Shown here piece by piece: positions 53,981 to 64,000 of a stretch of 64,000 nucleotides of DNA (its first letter is position 1; each line of letters starts with the position of its first letter). The position numbers and the translations under genes are program-made. The notes below the pieces were generated by a model. It was not told the DNA's origin. It ran no database searches and saw only the letters and a program-made list of their open reading frames with translations. The DNA is taken from positions 178,504-242,503 of the forward strand of contig NZ_AJWX01000006.1 in assembly GCF_000263855.1 (NCBI RefSeq), in the 5' to 3' direction. The DNA comes from Pseudomonas sp. M47T1. Lineage in GTDB: Bacteria; Pseudomonadota; Gammaproteobacteria; Pseudomonadales; Pseudomonadaceae.

Positions 53981-54592
53981 ATGACAGACAGGGCCCAGCC
54001 GACCAAGGTCGAGATCCTCAAGCGCGAGAATTGCTACAAAGGCTTCTACCAGCTTGACCGCCTGCACCTGCGCCACGAACTGTTCGACGGCGGCACCAGC
54101 AAGGAGATGACCCGCGAAGTGTTCGTGCGCCACGATGCGGTGTGCGTGCTGCCCTACGACCCCAAGCGTGATGAAGTGGTGCTGCTGGAACAGTTTCGTG
54201 TCGGCTCCATGCTCAAGACTGCCAACCCGTGGCTGGTGGAGATGGTTGCTGGTCTGATCGACACGGCTGAGCAACCGGAAGAAGTTGCGCACCGCGAAGC
54301 CGAGGAGGAAGCTGGACTGACCTTGCAATCGCTCTGGCCGATCACCAAGTACTTCCCTTCGCCAGGCGGCAGCAACGAGTTCGTGCATCTTTACCTGGGG
54401 CACTGCGACAGCGAAGGCGTGGGCGGCCTGTTTGGCCTGAAGGAAGAAAACGAGGATATTCGCGTGACGGTCTGGGCCTATGAAGACGCCCTGCAGGCCG
54501 TGCGCGATGGCAAGATCATCAACGCGGCAACGATCATCGCCCTGCAGTGGCTGGCGTTGAACCGCGAAGAAGTCAGGGGGCTGTGGAAGTGA
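53981..54592 (+). CDS. nudF: ADP-ribose pyrophosphatase NudF
   Basis: NudF hydrolyses ADP-ribose to AMP and ribose-5-phosphate. The 203-residue Nudix protein starts at ATG 53981. The Nudix box runs from GLIDTAEQPEEVAHREAEEE to AGL (about 92-114) with the catalytic REAEEEAG. PSPGGSNEFVHLYLG near 125 is the typical follow-on segment. It is the first gene of nudF-yqiB-cpdA, the same order as in E. coli, and overlaps yqiB by four bases (GTGA). Confidence 0.95.
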   Translation: MTDRAQPTKVEILKRENCYKGFYQLDRLHLRHELFDGGTSKEMTREVFVRHDAVCVLPYDPKRDEVVLLEQFRVGSMLKTANPWLVEMVAGLIDTAEQPEEVAHREAEEEAGLTLQSLWPITKYFPSPGGSNEFVHLYLGHCDSEGVGGLFGLKEENEDIRVTVWAYEDALQAVRDGKIINAATIIALQWLALNREEVRGLWK

Positions 54593-55035
54593 ACCTGTTG
54601 CGCGAACGCTACCGTGTCGACCTGGTCGGCCTGCAGGCAGCCTGCGAGGCCAACTATGCGCGCCTGATGCGCCTGTTGCCGAACATGCGCCACGAACAGC
54701 ATTCGCGCAAAGTGGCCATGACCCAGGGTGAACAGATGCTGGGCGTGCTCACCCTGGAAGTGGTGCTGGCCTGCCCGTACACCACCACCCTGCGCGTGCG
54801 CCAGGAACACAGCCTGCCCTGGCTGCCGGTGCCGCAAATGGAAGTGCAGGTCTACCATGACGCGCGCATGGCCGAAGTGGTCAGCGCCGAACACGCACGG
54901 CGGTTCCGCAGCGTGTACCCGTACCCCAATGCCAGCATGCACCAGCCGGACGAGAAGGCTCAGTTGAACCTGTTTTTAGGGGAGTGGTTGAGCCATTGCC
55001 TGGCGTGTGGGCATGAGTATGAGTATGTGCGGTAG
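54589..55035 (+). CDS. yqiB: DUF1249 family protein (YqiB-like)
   Basis: The 148-residue cytoplasmic protein belongs to DUF1249 (E. coli YqiB), whose function is unknown. It starts at GTG 54589, overlapping the nudF stop, with NLLRERYRVDLVGLQAACEA; the conserved core includes YHDARMAEVVSAEHARRFRS and YPYPNASMHQPDEKAQLNLF. Its fixed position between nudF and cpdA in different gammaproteobacteria implies a linked role in nucleotide metabolism, but nothing in the sequence shows a catalytic site. Confidence 0.9.
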   Translation: MNLLRERYRVDLVGLQAACEANYARLMRLLPNMRHEQHSRKVAMTQGEQMLGVLTLEVVLACPYTTTLRVRQEHSLPWLPVPQMEVQVYHDARMAEVVSAEHARRFRSVYPYPNASMHQPDEKAQLNLFLGEWLSHCLACGHEYEYVR

Positions 55036-55249
55036 GGATTGAGGGTTGGTTTGGGCGCCTTAGTGCGTGTCTTCAGGATTGTAGTGTTGTTGAGATCGCG
55101 CGCCGCGCGATTCAAGGGCGATAAAAAACACCCGGCAGGCCCCTCTGGGTCTCACCACATTTCCTCTTTTTATCCCCAGATGTGAGCCACATCCCGCCCC
55201 CGCGTTTGCCCCCCGCCCACATCCCCACCATAATCCTTGCTGACCCCGC

Positions 55250-56080
55250 ATGAAGGAGACGGCCTTGCCGAGCGCATCCACCCCCACTACCGATGAACCC
55301 GTGCTGCTGGTGCAGATTTCGGACAGCCATCTGTTTGCTGATGCGGACGGCGCACTGCTGGGCCTGAAAACCGCCGACAGCCTGGCGCGGGTGGTGGAAC
55401 GGGTGCTCGCCGAGCAGCCCCGCATCGACCTGGTAGTGGCCAGTGGCGACATTTCCCAGGACGGCAGTGTCGAGTCCTACCGGCGCTTCGAGGCGCTGAC
55501 GGCCACTATCCAGGCCCCCAAGCGCTGGTTTGCGGGCAATCACGATGAGCCGCTGCCGATGGAGCAGGCCGCGAAGGGCCGGGACTATCTGCAGCCCGTG
55601 GTCGACCTGGGCAACTGGCGCATCACCTTGCTCGACTCCTCCGTGCCTGGCTCGGTGCCCGGCTACCTGGCCGACGACCAGTTGCAACTGCTGGCCCAGG
55701 CCCTCAGCGAAGCGCCCGAGCGCCACCACCTGATCTGCTTCCATCACCACCCGGTGTCCATCGATTGCCAATGGATGGAGCCGATCGGCTTGCGCAATCC
55801 CCACGCGCTGTTCGAAGTGCTCGACCGTTTCCCTCAGGTGCGTGCGCTGCTGTGGGGCCATATCCACCAAGACTTCGAGCGCGAGCGCAACGGCGTGCGC
55901 CTGTTTGCCTCGCCGTCGACCTGCATCCAGTTCACCCCGCGCAGCGAGGATTTCGCGCTGGATGACAAGGCGCCGGGCTATCGCTGGTTGCGGTTGTTGC
56001 CCGATGGCAAGATCGAGACTGGGGTTTCGCGGTTGGAAGGGTTCGAATTTACGCCGGACATGAGCGCGGAAGGGTATTGA
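55250..56080 (+). CDS. cpdA: 3',5'-cyclic-AMP phosphodiesterase CpdA
   Basis: CpdA hydrolyses cAMP and so tunes CRP/Vfr signalling. The 276-residue calcineurin-type enzyme shows the metal ligands in order: QISDSHLFADADG near 22, VVASGDISQDG near 63, FAGNHDE near 95, CFHHHPVSID near 163 and LLWGHIHQDFE near 202. The spacing to yqiB is 214 bases, longer than in E. coli, so it may have its own promoter. In P. aeruginosa cpdA is controlled by Vfr; no CRP/Vfr box was clearly seen here. Confidence 0.94.
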   Translation: MKETALPSASTPTTDEPVLLVQISDSHLFADADGALLGLKTADSLARVVERVLAEQPRIDLVVASGDISQDGSVESYRRFEALTATIQAPKRWFAGNHDEPLPMEQAAKGRDYLQPVVDLGNWRITLLDSSVPGSVPGYLADDQLQLLAQALSEAPERHHLICFHHHPVSIDCQWMEPIGLRNPHALFEVLDRFPQVRALLWGHIHQDFERERNGVRLFASPSTCIQFTPRSEDFALDDKAPGYRWLRLLPDGKIETGVSRLEGFEFTPDMSAEGY

Positions 56081-56738
56081 GTGCCTGCTGTTGTAGGCGC
56101 TATCGCACTGCACCCACTGAAGGCGGCTTCGTAGCGCTTTTTTGCTGATTCAGGCGTCTAGCCCCTGTAGTTATCCACAGGGGATGTGCGGGTTGATAAG
56201 GAACAGGTGTGCGCCGTCCGAGCCGCATTGGCCGAATTCGGTTACGCCGGGGGGCGTGTGGGTGGTTTCGTGCATGGTGCATCTGCTTCGTGATAGAGAC
56301 CGTCACCTTTTGCCGCCAAGCAGATTAGGTGGCGGATTACGCAAGGTTGGCGGACCAGCACGAAGGGGCTGGCACTTCCGGGGAAGTCCCTGCGCAACCC
56401 GCCATAGCACAGCAATGCCGGCGCCAATAGCGCCAGCACTGATCCATGGACGCTGTTGCGCCGTCGTAACCGGACCGCCAAGTCCAGGTCGTTTTGTTGA
56501 AACGACGCAGGATGGGTACTTTGGAATGCCTGCGACCTCAACTTCCTGGGCGTTAAGATTCAAGTGATTGGCAGGTGGCCCGATCGGTGCTGAAGGGTAG
56601 TGCTTGGCAAGCTCACCGATGGGGCCGTCTGCCCAAGGTAGGGTTGTTCCGCCCGATAAATCGTTACAGAACCTCTTCCCCTGCCTAAACGTCACCAAGG
56701 CGCTGTAAACTGGCGCCTTTTGCACGGGAGGTGTCGGC
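56081..56738. other. 658-base gap without a convincing gene
   Basis: Several overlapping open frames of 60-150 codons run on both strands, but none has a good start, ribosome site or recognisable motif, and their composition is Pro/Arg-rich as in frame shadows. A TTATCCACA sequence at 56170-56178 matches a DnaA box, but it is single. The last 60 bases should hold the yqiA promoter. A decayed gene cannot be excluded. Confidence 0.45.
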
Positions 56739-57347
56739 GTGACAGGTTCCATTCTTTATATCCACGGTCTGAACAGCGCGCCGGCGTCGAAGAAGGCCAG
56801 CACACTGACCGAGGTCATGCACCGCATGGGCCTGGAGGGCCAGTTGCGGGTGCCAGCGCTGCATCACCATCCGCGCCAGGCCATTGGCCAGCTGGAGGGG
56901 GCGATCGCCGAGCTGGGCGCGCCCTTGCTGGTGGGAAGTTCGCTGGGCGGCTACTATGCCACTCACCTGGCCGAGCACCACGGGCTCAAGGCACTGCTGA
57001 TCAACCCGGTGGTCAACCCGCACCGTCTGTTCGACGGTTTCCTGGGCACCCAGCAAAACCTGTACACCGGTGAACGCTGGGAGCTGACCGACGACCACGT
57101 GCACGCCCTGGCCGAGCTGGAAGTGCCGGCGCCGCAACACGCCCAGCGCTATCAAGTGTGGCTGCAAACCGCCGATGAAACCCTTGATTACCGCCAGGCA
57201 GAGCGTTTTTACCGTGCTTGCGCGCTGCGTATCCAGGCCGGTGGCGACCATGGTTACCAGGGTTTTGCGGCACAATTGCCCAGCCTGCTGAATTTTGCCG
57301 GCATTGAGCCGGGTGTATACCGCGACATTGATTTCGCCCAGCTTTGA
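56739..57347 (+). CDS. yqiA: YqiA/YcfP-family alpha/beta esterase
   Basis: The 202-residue protein is a small alpha/beta hydrolase with esterase activity in E. coli YqiA. The ILYIHGLNSAPASKK segment forms the oxyanion side, LLVGSSLGGYYATHLAEHHG near 64 holds the catalytic serine in GSSLGG, and GGDHGYQGF near 180 holds the catalytic histidine. It starts at GTG 56739 with GGGAG at 56726-56730. It lies 38 bases upstream of parE, as in E. coli, and is probably cotranscribed with it. Confidence 0.93.
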   Translation: MTGSILYIHGLNSAPASKKASTLTEVMHRMGLEGQLRVPALHHHPRQAIGQLEGAIAELGAPLLVGSSLGGYYATHLAEHHGLKALLINPVVNPHRLFDGFLGTQQNLYTGERWELTDDHVHALAELEVPAPQHAQRYQVWLQTADETLDYRQAERFYRACALRIQAGGDHGYQGFAAQLPSLLNFAGIEPGVYRDIDFAQL

Positions 57348-57385
57348 GCCTTTTATTTTTCACGAACGACTGACGACGAGAACCC

Positions 57386-59290
57386 ATGGCCAATCCCAGC
57401 GCTAGCTCTTATAACGCAGACGCCATCGAAGTCCTCTCGGGCCTCGACCCGGTGCGCAAACGCCCGGGCATGTACACCGATACCACGCGGCCGAACCACC
57501 TGGCCCAGGAAGTCATCGACAACAGCGTCGATGAAGCGCTGGCAGGCCACGCCAAGTCGATCCAGGTCATCCTGCACGCCGACCACTCGCTGGAAGTGAG
57601 CGACGACGGCCGCGGCATGCCCGTGGACATACATCCGGAAGAGGGTGTCAGCGGTGTCGAACTGATCCTCACCAAGTTGCACGCCGGTGGCAAGTTCTCC
57701 AACAAGAACTACCAGTTCTCCGGCGGCTTGCACGGGGTGGGTATCTCCGTGGTCAACGCCTTGTCCAATCAGGTGCGGGTCAAGGTCAAGCGCGACGGCA
57801 ACGAATACCAGATGACCTTCGCCGATGGCTTCAAGGCCACCGACCTGGAAGTGATTGGTACCGTGGGCAAGCGCAACACGGGCACCAGCGTGTATTTCGC
57901 GCCGGACCCCAAGTATTTCGATTCGCCGAAGTTTTCCGTCAGCCGCCTCAAGCACGTACTCAAGGCCAAGGCCGTGTTGTGCCCCGGCTTGCTGGTGAGC
58001 TTCGAAGACAAGGGCAGCGGCGAGAAGGTCGAGTGGCACTACGAGGATGGCCTGCGTTCCTACCTGGTGGATGCGGTTACCGAGTTCAGCCGCCTGCCCG
58101 ACGAGCCGTTCTGCGGTAGCCTGGCCGGTAACAAGGAAGCGGTGGACTGGGCCTTGTTGTGGCTGCCCGAAGGCGGCGACAGCGTGCAGGAAAGCTACGT
58201 CAACCTGATTCCCACCGCCCAGGGCGGTACGCACGTGAACGGCCTGCGCCAAGGCTTGCTGGATGCCATGCGCGAGTTCTGCGAATTCCGCAACCTGCTG
58301 CCGCGCGGGCTGAAACTGGCGCCGGAAGACATCTGGGAGCGCATTGCCTTCGTCCTGTCGATGAAAATGCAGGACGCGCAGTTCTCTGGCCAGACCAAGG
58401 AGCGCCTGTCGTCTCGCGAAGCCGCGGCGTTCGTGTCCGGCGTGGTCAAGGACGCCTTCAGCCTGTGGCTCAACGCCCACCCCGAGCTGGGCATGCAACT
58501 GGCCGAGCTGGCCATCAGCAACGCCGGCCGTCGCCTCAAGGCCAGCAAGAAGGTCGAGCGCAAGCGCATTACCCAGGGCCCGGCACTGCCCGGCAAGCTG
58601 GCGGACTGCGCAGGCCAGGACCCGATGCGCTCCGAACTGTTCCTTGTAGAGGGTGACTCCGCCGGCGGTTCGGCCAAGCAGGCGCGCGACAAGGAATTCC
58701 AGGCCATCCTGCCGCTGCGCGGCAAGATCCTCAACACCTGGGAAGTGGACGGCAGCGAAGTGCTGGCCAGCCAGGAAGTGCACAACATCGCCGTGGCCAT
58801 CGGCGTGGACCCAGGTGCGGCAGACATGAGCCAGCTGCGCTACGGCAAGATCTGCATCCTCGCCGACGCCGACTCCGACGGCCTGCACATCGCTACCTTG
58901 CTGTGCGCGCTGTTCGTCCAGCATTTCCGCCCGCTGGTGGATGCCGGCCACGTCTACGTGGCCATGCCACCGCTGTACCGTATCGACCTGGGCAAGGAGA
59001 TCTACTACGCCCTGGACGAAGCCGAGCGCGACGGCATTCTCGATCGCCTGGTGGCCGAGAAGAAGCGTGGCAAGCCGCAGGTCACCCGATTCAAGGGCCT
59101 GGGCGAGATGAATCCGCCGCAATTGCGCGAAACCACCATGGACCCCAACACCCGTCGCCTGGTGCAGTTGACCCTGGACGATTTCGCCCATGCCTCGGAA
59201 ATCATGGACATGCTGCTGGCGAAGAAGCGCGCCGGTGATCGCAAGTCCTGGCTGGAATCCAAGGGCAACCTGGCCGAGGTGCTGGCCTGA
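57386..59290 (+). CDS. parE: DNA topoisomerase IV subunit B
   Basis: ParE is the ATPase subunit of topoisomerase IV, which unlinks daughter chromosomes. The 634-residue protein has the GHKL ATPase domain (VIDNSVDEALAGHAKS near 47, SGGLHGVGISVVNALS near 112). The TOPRIM domain has EGDSAGGSAKQARDKEFQAI near 421 and LADADSDGLHIATLL near 493. The end reads RFKGLGEMNPPQLRETTMDP. The next gene starts on the last base of its stop codon (TGATG), so parE is the head of an operon reaching parC. Confidence 0.97.
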   Translation: MANPSASSYNADAIEVLSGLDPVRKRPGMYTDTTRPNHLAQEVIDNSVDEALAGHAKSIQVILHADHSLEVSDDGRGMPVDIHPEEGVSGVELILTKLHAGGKFSNKNYQFSGGLHGVGISVVNALSNQVRVKVKRDGNEYQMTFADGFKATDLEVIGTVGKRNTGTSVYFAPDPKYFDSPKFSVSRLKHVLKAKAVLCPGLLVSFEDKGSGEKVEWHYEDGLRSYLVDAVTEFSRLPDEPFCGSLAGNKEAVDWALLWLPEGGDSVQESYVNLIPTAQGGTHVNGLRQGLLDAMREFCEFRNLLPRGLKLAPEDIWERIAFVLSMKMQDAQFSGQTKERLSSREAAAFVSGVVKDAFSLWLNAHPELGMQLAELAISNAGRRLKASKKVERKRITQGPALPGKLADCAGQDPMRSELFLVEGDSAGGSAKQARDKEFQAILPLRGKILNTWEVDGSEVLASQEVHNIAVAIGVDPGAADMSQLRYGKICILADADSDGLHIATLLCALFVQHFRPLVDAGHVYVAMPPLYRIDLGKEIYYALDEAERDGILDRLVAEKKRGKPQVTRFKGLGEMNPPQLRETTMDPNTRRLVQLTLDDFAHASEIMDMLLAKKRAGDRKSWLESKGNLAEVLA

Positions 59291-60275
59291 TGCGGTATGC
59301 GTTGGCAGCGCTGCTGCTGACCATCCTGCCGCTGCTGGCCCAGGCCGCACCGGTCGAGCAACTGAAGATGCTGTCCGAGCACCCCGTGGAAGGGATGCGC
59401 GGTGGCAATCTTTCAGGGCTTGCCCTGTGTGGCGACCGGCTGTGGACGGAATCCGACCGCGACGACGACCTGATTTACCGGCTCGATACCCGTGACACGG
59501 TGTGGCAGGCGGAAAACGTGGCTATCGAAGCGCCTCCGGTGCCGGATACCGGCCTGCCACTGATGCTGCGGGCCACGGCCAAGGCTGCGTCGGTGATTCG
59601 TGGCGGCGTGCTGGACTTTGAGGGCATTACCTGCGACGCCAAGGGCAACCGCTACCTGGTGAGCGAAGGCTACGCGGCGGTGCTCAAGGTGCCGGTGGAC
59701 GGCCAGCCGAGCTGGTTGAAAATCGACCCGGCAGTGATCCGCGAAGCCCATGCCAAAGGCATGCTGCGCCAGTTCAATGCCATTTTCGAAGGGGTGGCGA
59801 TCAACGCCGAAGGTGACCACCTGTGGTTGGCCGCCGAACGCCAGAACCGTGGCCTGCTGTCGGTGTACAAGCAGCCGGGGGAGGGCTGGGGTTGCCATGG
59901 CAACTGCATTTTGCTCAACGAAAGTGGCGACGAAATGCAGCCGGCGCAGTTGCCCGGGGCCCACGAGGTGGCGCGCGATTTCGCCGACCTGGCGCTGTAT
60001 CACGGCAAGCTGTATACCCTGGAGCGCAACATCTACCAGATTTGCCGCCGTGACCTTCAAACCGCCCAGGTGGAACATTGCTGGTCGTTTGCCGACGAGG
60101 CCTTGATTCCCTCGCGTCAGTACTCGCAGAAATATGGCCTGGCCGAAGCCCTGGTCATCGACGATACCGGCGCGTGGGTGGGTATCGACAACAATGACGG
60201 CGCCCGCGCCGACGGCGAGAAGCGCCCGATTGTCTGGCGTTTTTCCGCGCCAGCGGGCGGGTGGGATGTCACGCC

Positions 60276-60279
<4 letters not shown>
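59290..60279 (+). CDS. Exported esterase-like phytase-family protein
   Basis: The 329-residue protein has a signal peptide (MRYALAALLLTILPLLAQAA, cleaved after about residue 19) and so acts in the periplasm or outside. The remainder resembles the esterase-like phytase (PF13449) beta-propeller fold: GGNLSGLALCGDRLWTESDR near 37, LDFEGITCDAKGNRYLVSEG near 108 and FEGVAINAEGDHLWLAAERQ near 163. It is translationally coupled to parE and overlaps the next gene by four bases. A phosphatase or sugar-phosphate binding role is possible; the substrate is unknown. Confidence 0.85.
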
Positions 60280-63066
<2,787 letters not shown>

Positions 63067-63272
63067 TGCGCAGGTGCTGTTTGGGAATGGCTTCCAGGCA
63101 GCACGCTAGAGCGGTCGGTCTGGCTTTTTAAGCGCAGATCGACGCTTTTGCGCTGGAGTCGGGGCGCATATTCGCGGATGATATGCCCTCTTGCGGTGCC
63201 AGCGTGGCTGAGCATCCAGACGAATTCGTTGGGTATCACTGCGGCGTGCCTTGTGGCTGCCGCCTGGATGGA

Positions 63273-63977
63273 ATGATGACTTTTCTGCGCCTTCCTGTTT
63301 TATTGCTGACCGGTGTACTGGCCCTTGCCGGCTGCGCCGCTCACCAGCCGGTCGCGCTTTACCAGCTCGACAGTGGCAACCCTGGGCAACCCAAGCAAGG
63401 TACCGGTATGTCGGTCCTGCTGGGCCCGGTTTCCGTGGCCGACTACCTGCAACGCGAAACGTTGTTGCAGCGCCAGCCAGATGGCAGCCTCAGCGCGGCG
63501 ACCGATGGTCGTTGGGCCGGCAGCCTGTCTTCGGATATCGATCAACTGCTGCTGCGCCAACTGGCGTGGCGCCTGGACAGCCAGCGGGTAACCCTGGCCC
63601 CGACCACTAACAGCGGCACGCCGGATGTTCAGGTGTTGCTGTCGATCACCCGTCTGGATTCCGGTGATTCGCAGCCGGCCATCCTAGATGCGCAATGGCG
63701 CCTGCTGGACCGTCGTGGCCAGGTGCGGGATAACCGTATCGTGCACCTCGAAGAGAAGCACGCTGGCGGCACCGCTGCCCAGGTCAAGGCCCAAGGCATT
63801 CTGCTGCAGCGCCTGGCCGAGCAACTGAGCGTTGCGCTCAAGCCGTTGGCCAACCAGCCGGCGTTGGTGGAGGAGAAGAAAGCCGCCTCCAAGCCAGTGG
63901 CCAAGGATGAGCCGGACAAGCCGAAAATGCCGATGGCTTCGCCGATTCGCACCGATATGGAAGTGTTCCGCTTCTAA
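63273..63977 (+). CDS. PqiC-like ABC transport auxiliary lipoprotein
   Basis: Taking ATG 63273 as the start gives 234 residues beginning MMTFLRLPVLLLTGVLALAG with Cys21 as the lipidation site. The rest matches the ABC-type transport auxiliary component family (PqiC, DUF330): ALYQLDSGNPGQ, VLLGPVSVADYLQRETLLQR and DGRWAGSLSSDIDQLLLRQL. Such lipoproteins work with MCE proteins in moving phospholipids between membranes. The tail is rich in Lys, Pro and Ala and ends DMEVFRF. The partner pqiA/pqiB genes are not in the window and may lie elsewhere. The upstream in-frame 30 codons lack family features. Confidence 0.86.
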   Translation: MMTFLRLPVLLLTGVLALAGCAAHQPVALYQLDSGNPGQPKQGTGMSVLLGPVSVADYLQRETLLQRQPDGSLSAATDGRWAGSLSSDIDQLLLRQLAWRLDSQRVTLAPTTNSGTPDVQVLLSITRLDSGDSQPAILDAQWRLLDRRGQVRDNRIVHLEEKHAGGTAAQVKAQGILLQRLAEQLSVALKPLANQPALVEEKKAASKPVAKDEPDKPKMPMASPIRTDMEVFRF

Positions 63978-64000
63978 ACCGGCGCCCACAAAAAAAGCCC

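Noticed and set aside
56170..56178. DnaA box TTATCCACA as a sign of a replication origin
   Set aside because: A single box without clusters, an AT-rich unwinding region or dnaA/dnaN nearby is not enough.
56142..56752. Open frames of 60-150 codons on both strands between cpdA and yqiA
   Set aside because: They overlap in several frames, lack ribosome sites and motifs, and have shadow-like composition.

Overview
The window is chromosomal DNA from a Pseudomonas, most likely of the P. putida/P. fluorescens side of the genus. This rests on high-GC coding sequence, Pseudomonas-type REP hairpins, and gene order. The blocks msrA-dipA, aceEF-glnE and waaF-waaC-waaG-waaP through wapH, mig-14, dnpA, ssg, waaL, msbA and hldE follow the layout I recall from P. 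aeruginosa PA5018 to PA4996. The nudF-yqiB-cpdA-yqiA-parE block is also found in E. coli. No tRNA, rRNA, CRISPR array or complete insertion sequence was seen.

Region 1 (1-5 kb) holds the 3' end of putP, rlmJ, msrA and a dipA-like PAS-GAF-PAS-GGDEF-EAL c-di-GMP phosphodiesterase with a degenerate GGDEF motif. Region 2 (5.3-7.7 kb) is an accessory island between dipA and aceF. It carries a predicted Ntox15 (Tde1-like) DNase toxin with a glycine zipper, its GAD-like/DUF1851 (Tdi1-like) immunity gene, and a frameshifted remnant of a second Ntox15 domain. The toxin reading frame really begins 93 bases upstream of the open frame and is broken by a TGA at codon 30. Region 3 (7.9-15.9 kb) is aceF-aceE (pyruvate dehydrogenase), with two near-identical palindromic operators upstream, and the divergent glnE.

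Region 4 (16-42 kb) is the LPS core locus: heptosyltransferases, WaaG, an unusually dense run of kinase-fold proteins, a carbamoyltransferase, glycosyltransferases, Mig-14, DnpA, an O-acetyltransferase, an O-antigen ligase fused to a kinase-like domain, MsbA, HldE and three further genes that look like variable LPS or glycan genes. A TonB-dependent receptor gene on the opposite strand interrupts this locus and is accompanied by a duplicated 5' fragment of itself.

Region 5 (42-48 kb) has a conserved hypothetical gene, an aldo/keto reductase-FAD oxidoreductase pair, an EmrE-type exporter divergent from a LysR regulator, and waaA (Kdo transferase). Region 6 (48-64 kb) has a TolC-family outer-membrane factor, a TPP riboswitch with thiC and cytX, a lipoprotein, nudF-yqiB-cpdA, yqiA, parE and parC with two envelope-directed proteins between the topoisomerase IV genes, and a PqiC-like lipoprotein.

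Functionally, most of the window serves the cell envelope: core LPS synthesis and decoration (waa/wap genes, hldE, waaA, msbA), export and uptake (tolC, emrE-like, TonB receptor) and lipoproteins. Central metabolism (aceEF, glnE, thiC) and chromosome segregation (parE/parC) make up the rest. The most unusual parts are the damaged toxin-immunity island, the receptor insertion in the LPS locus and the paired aceE operators.
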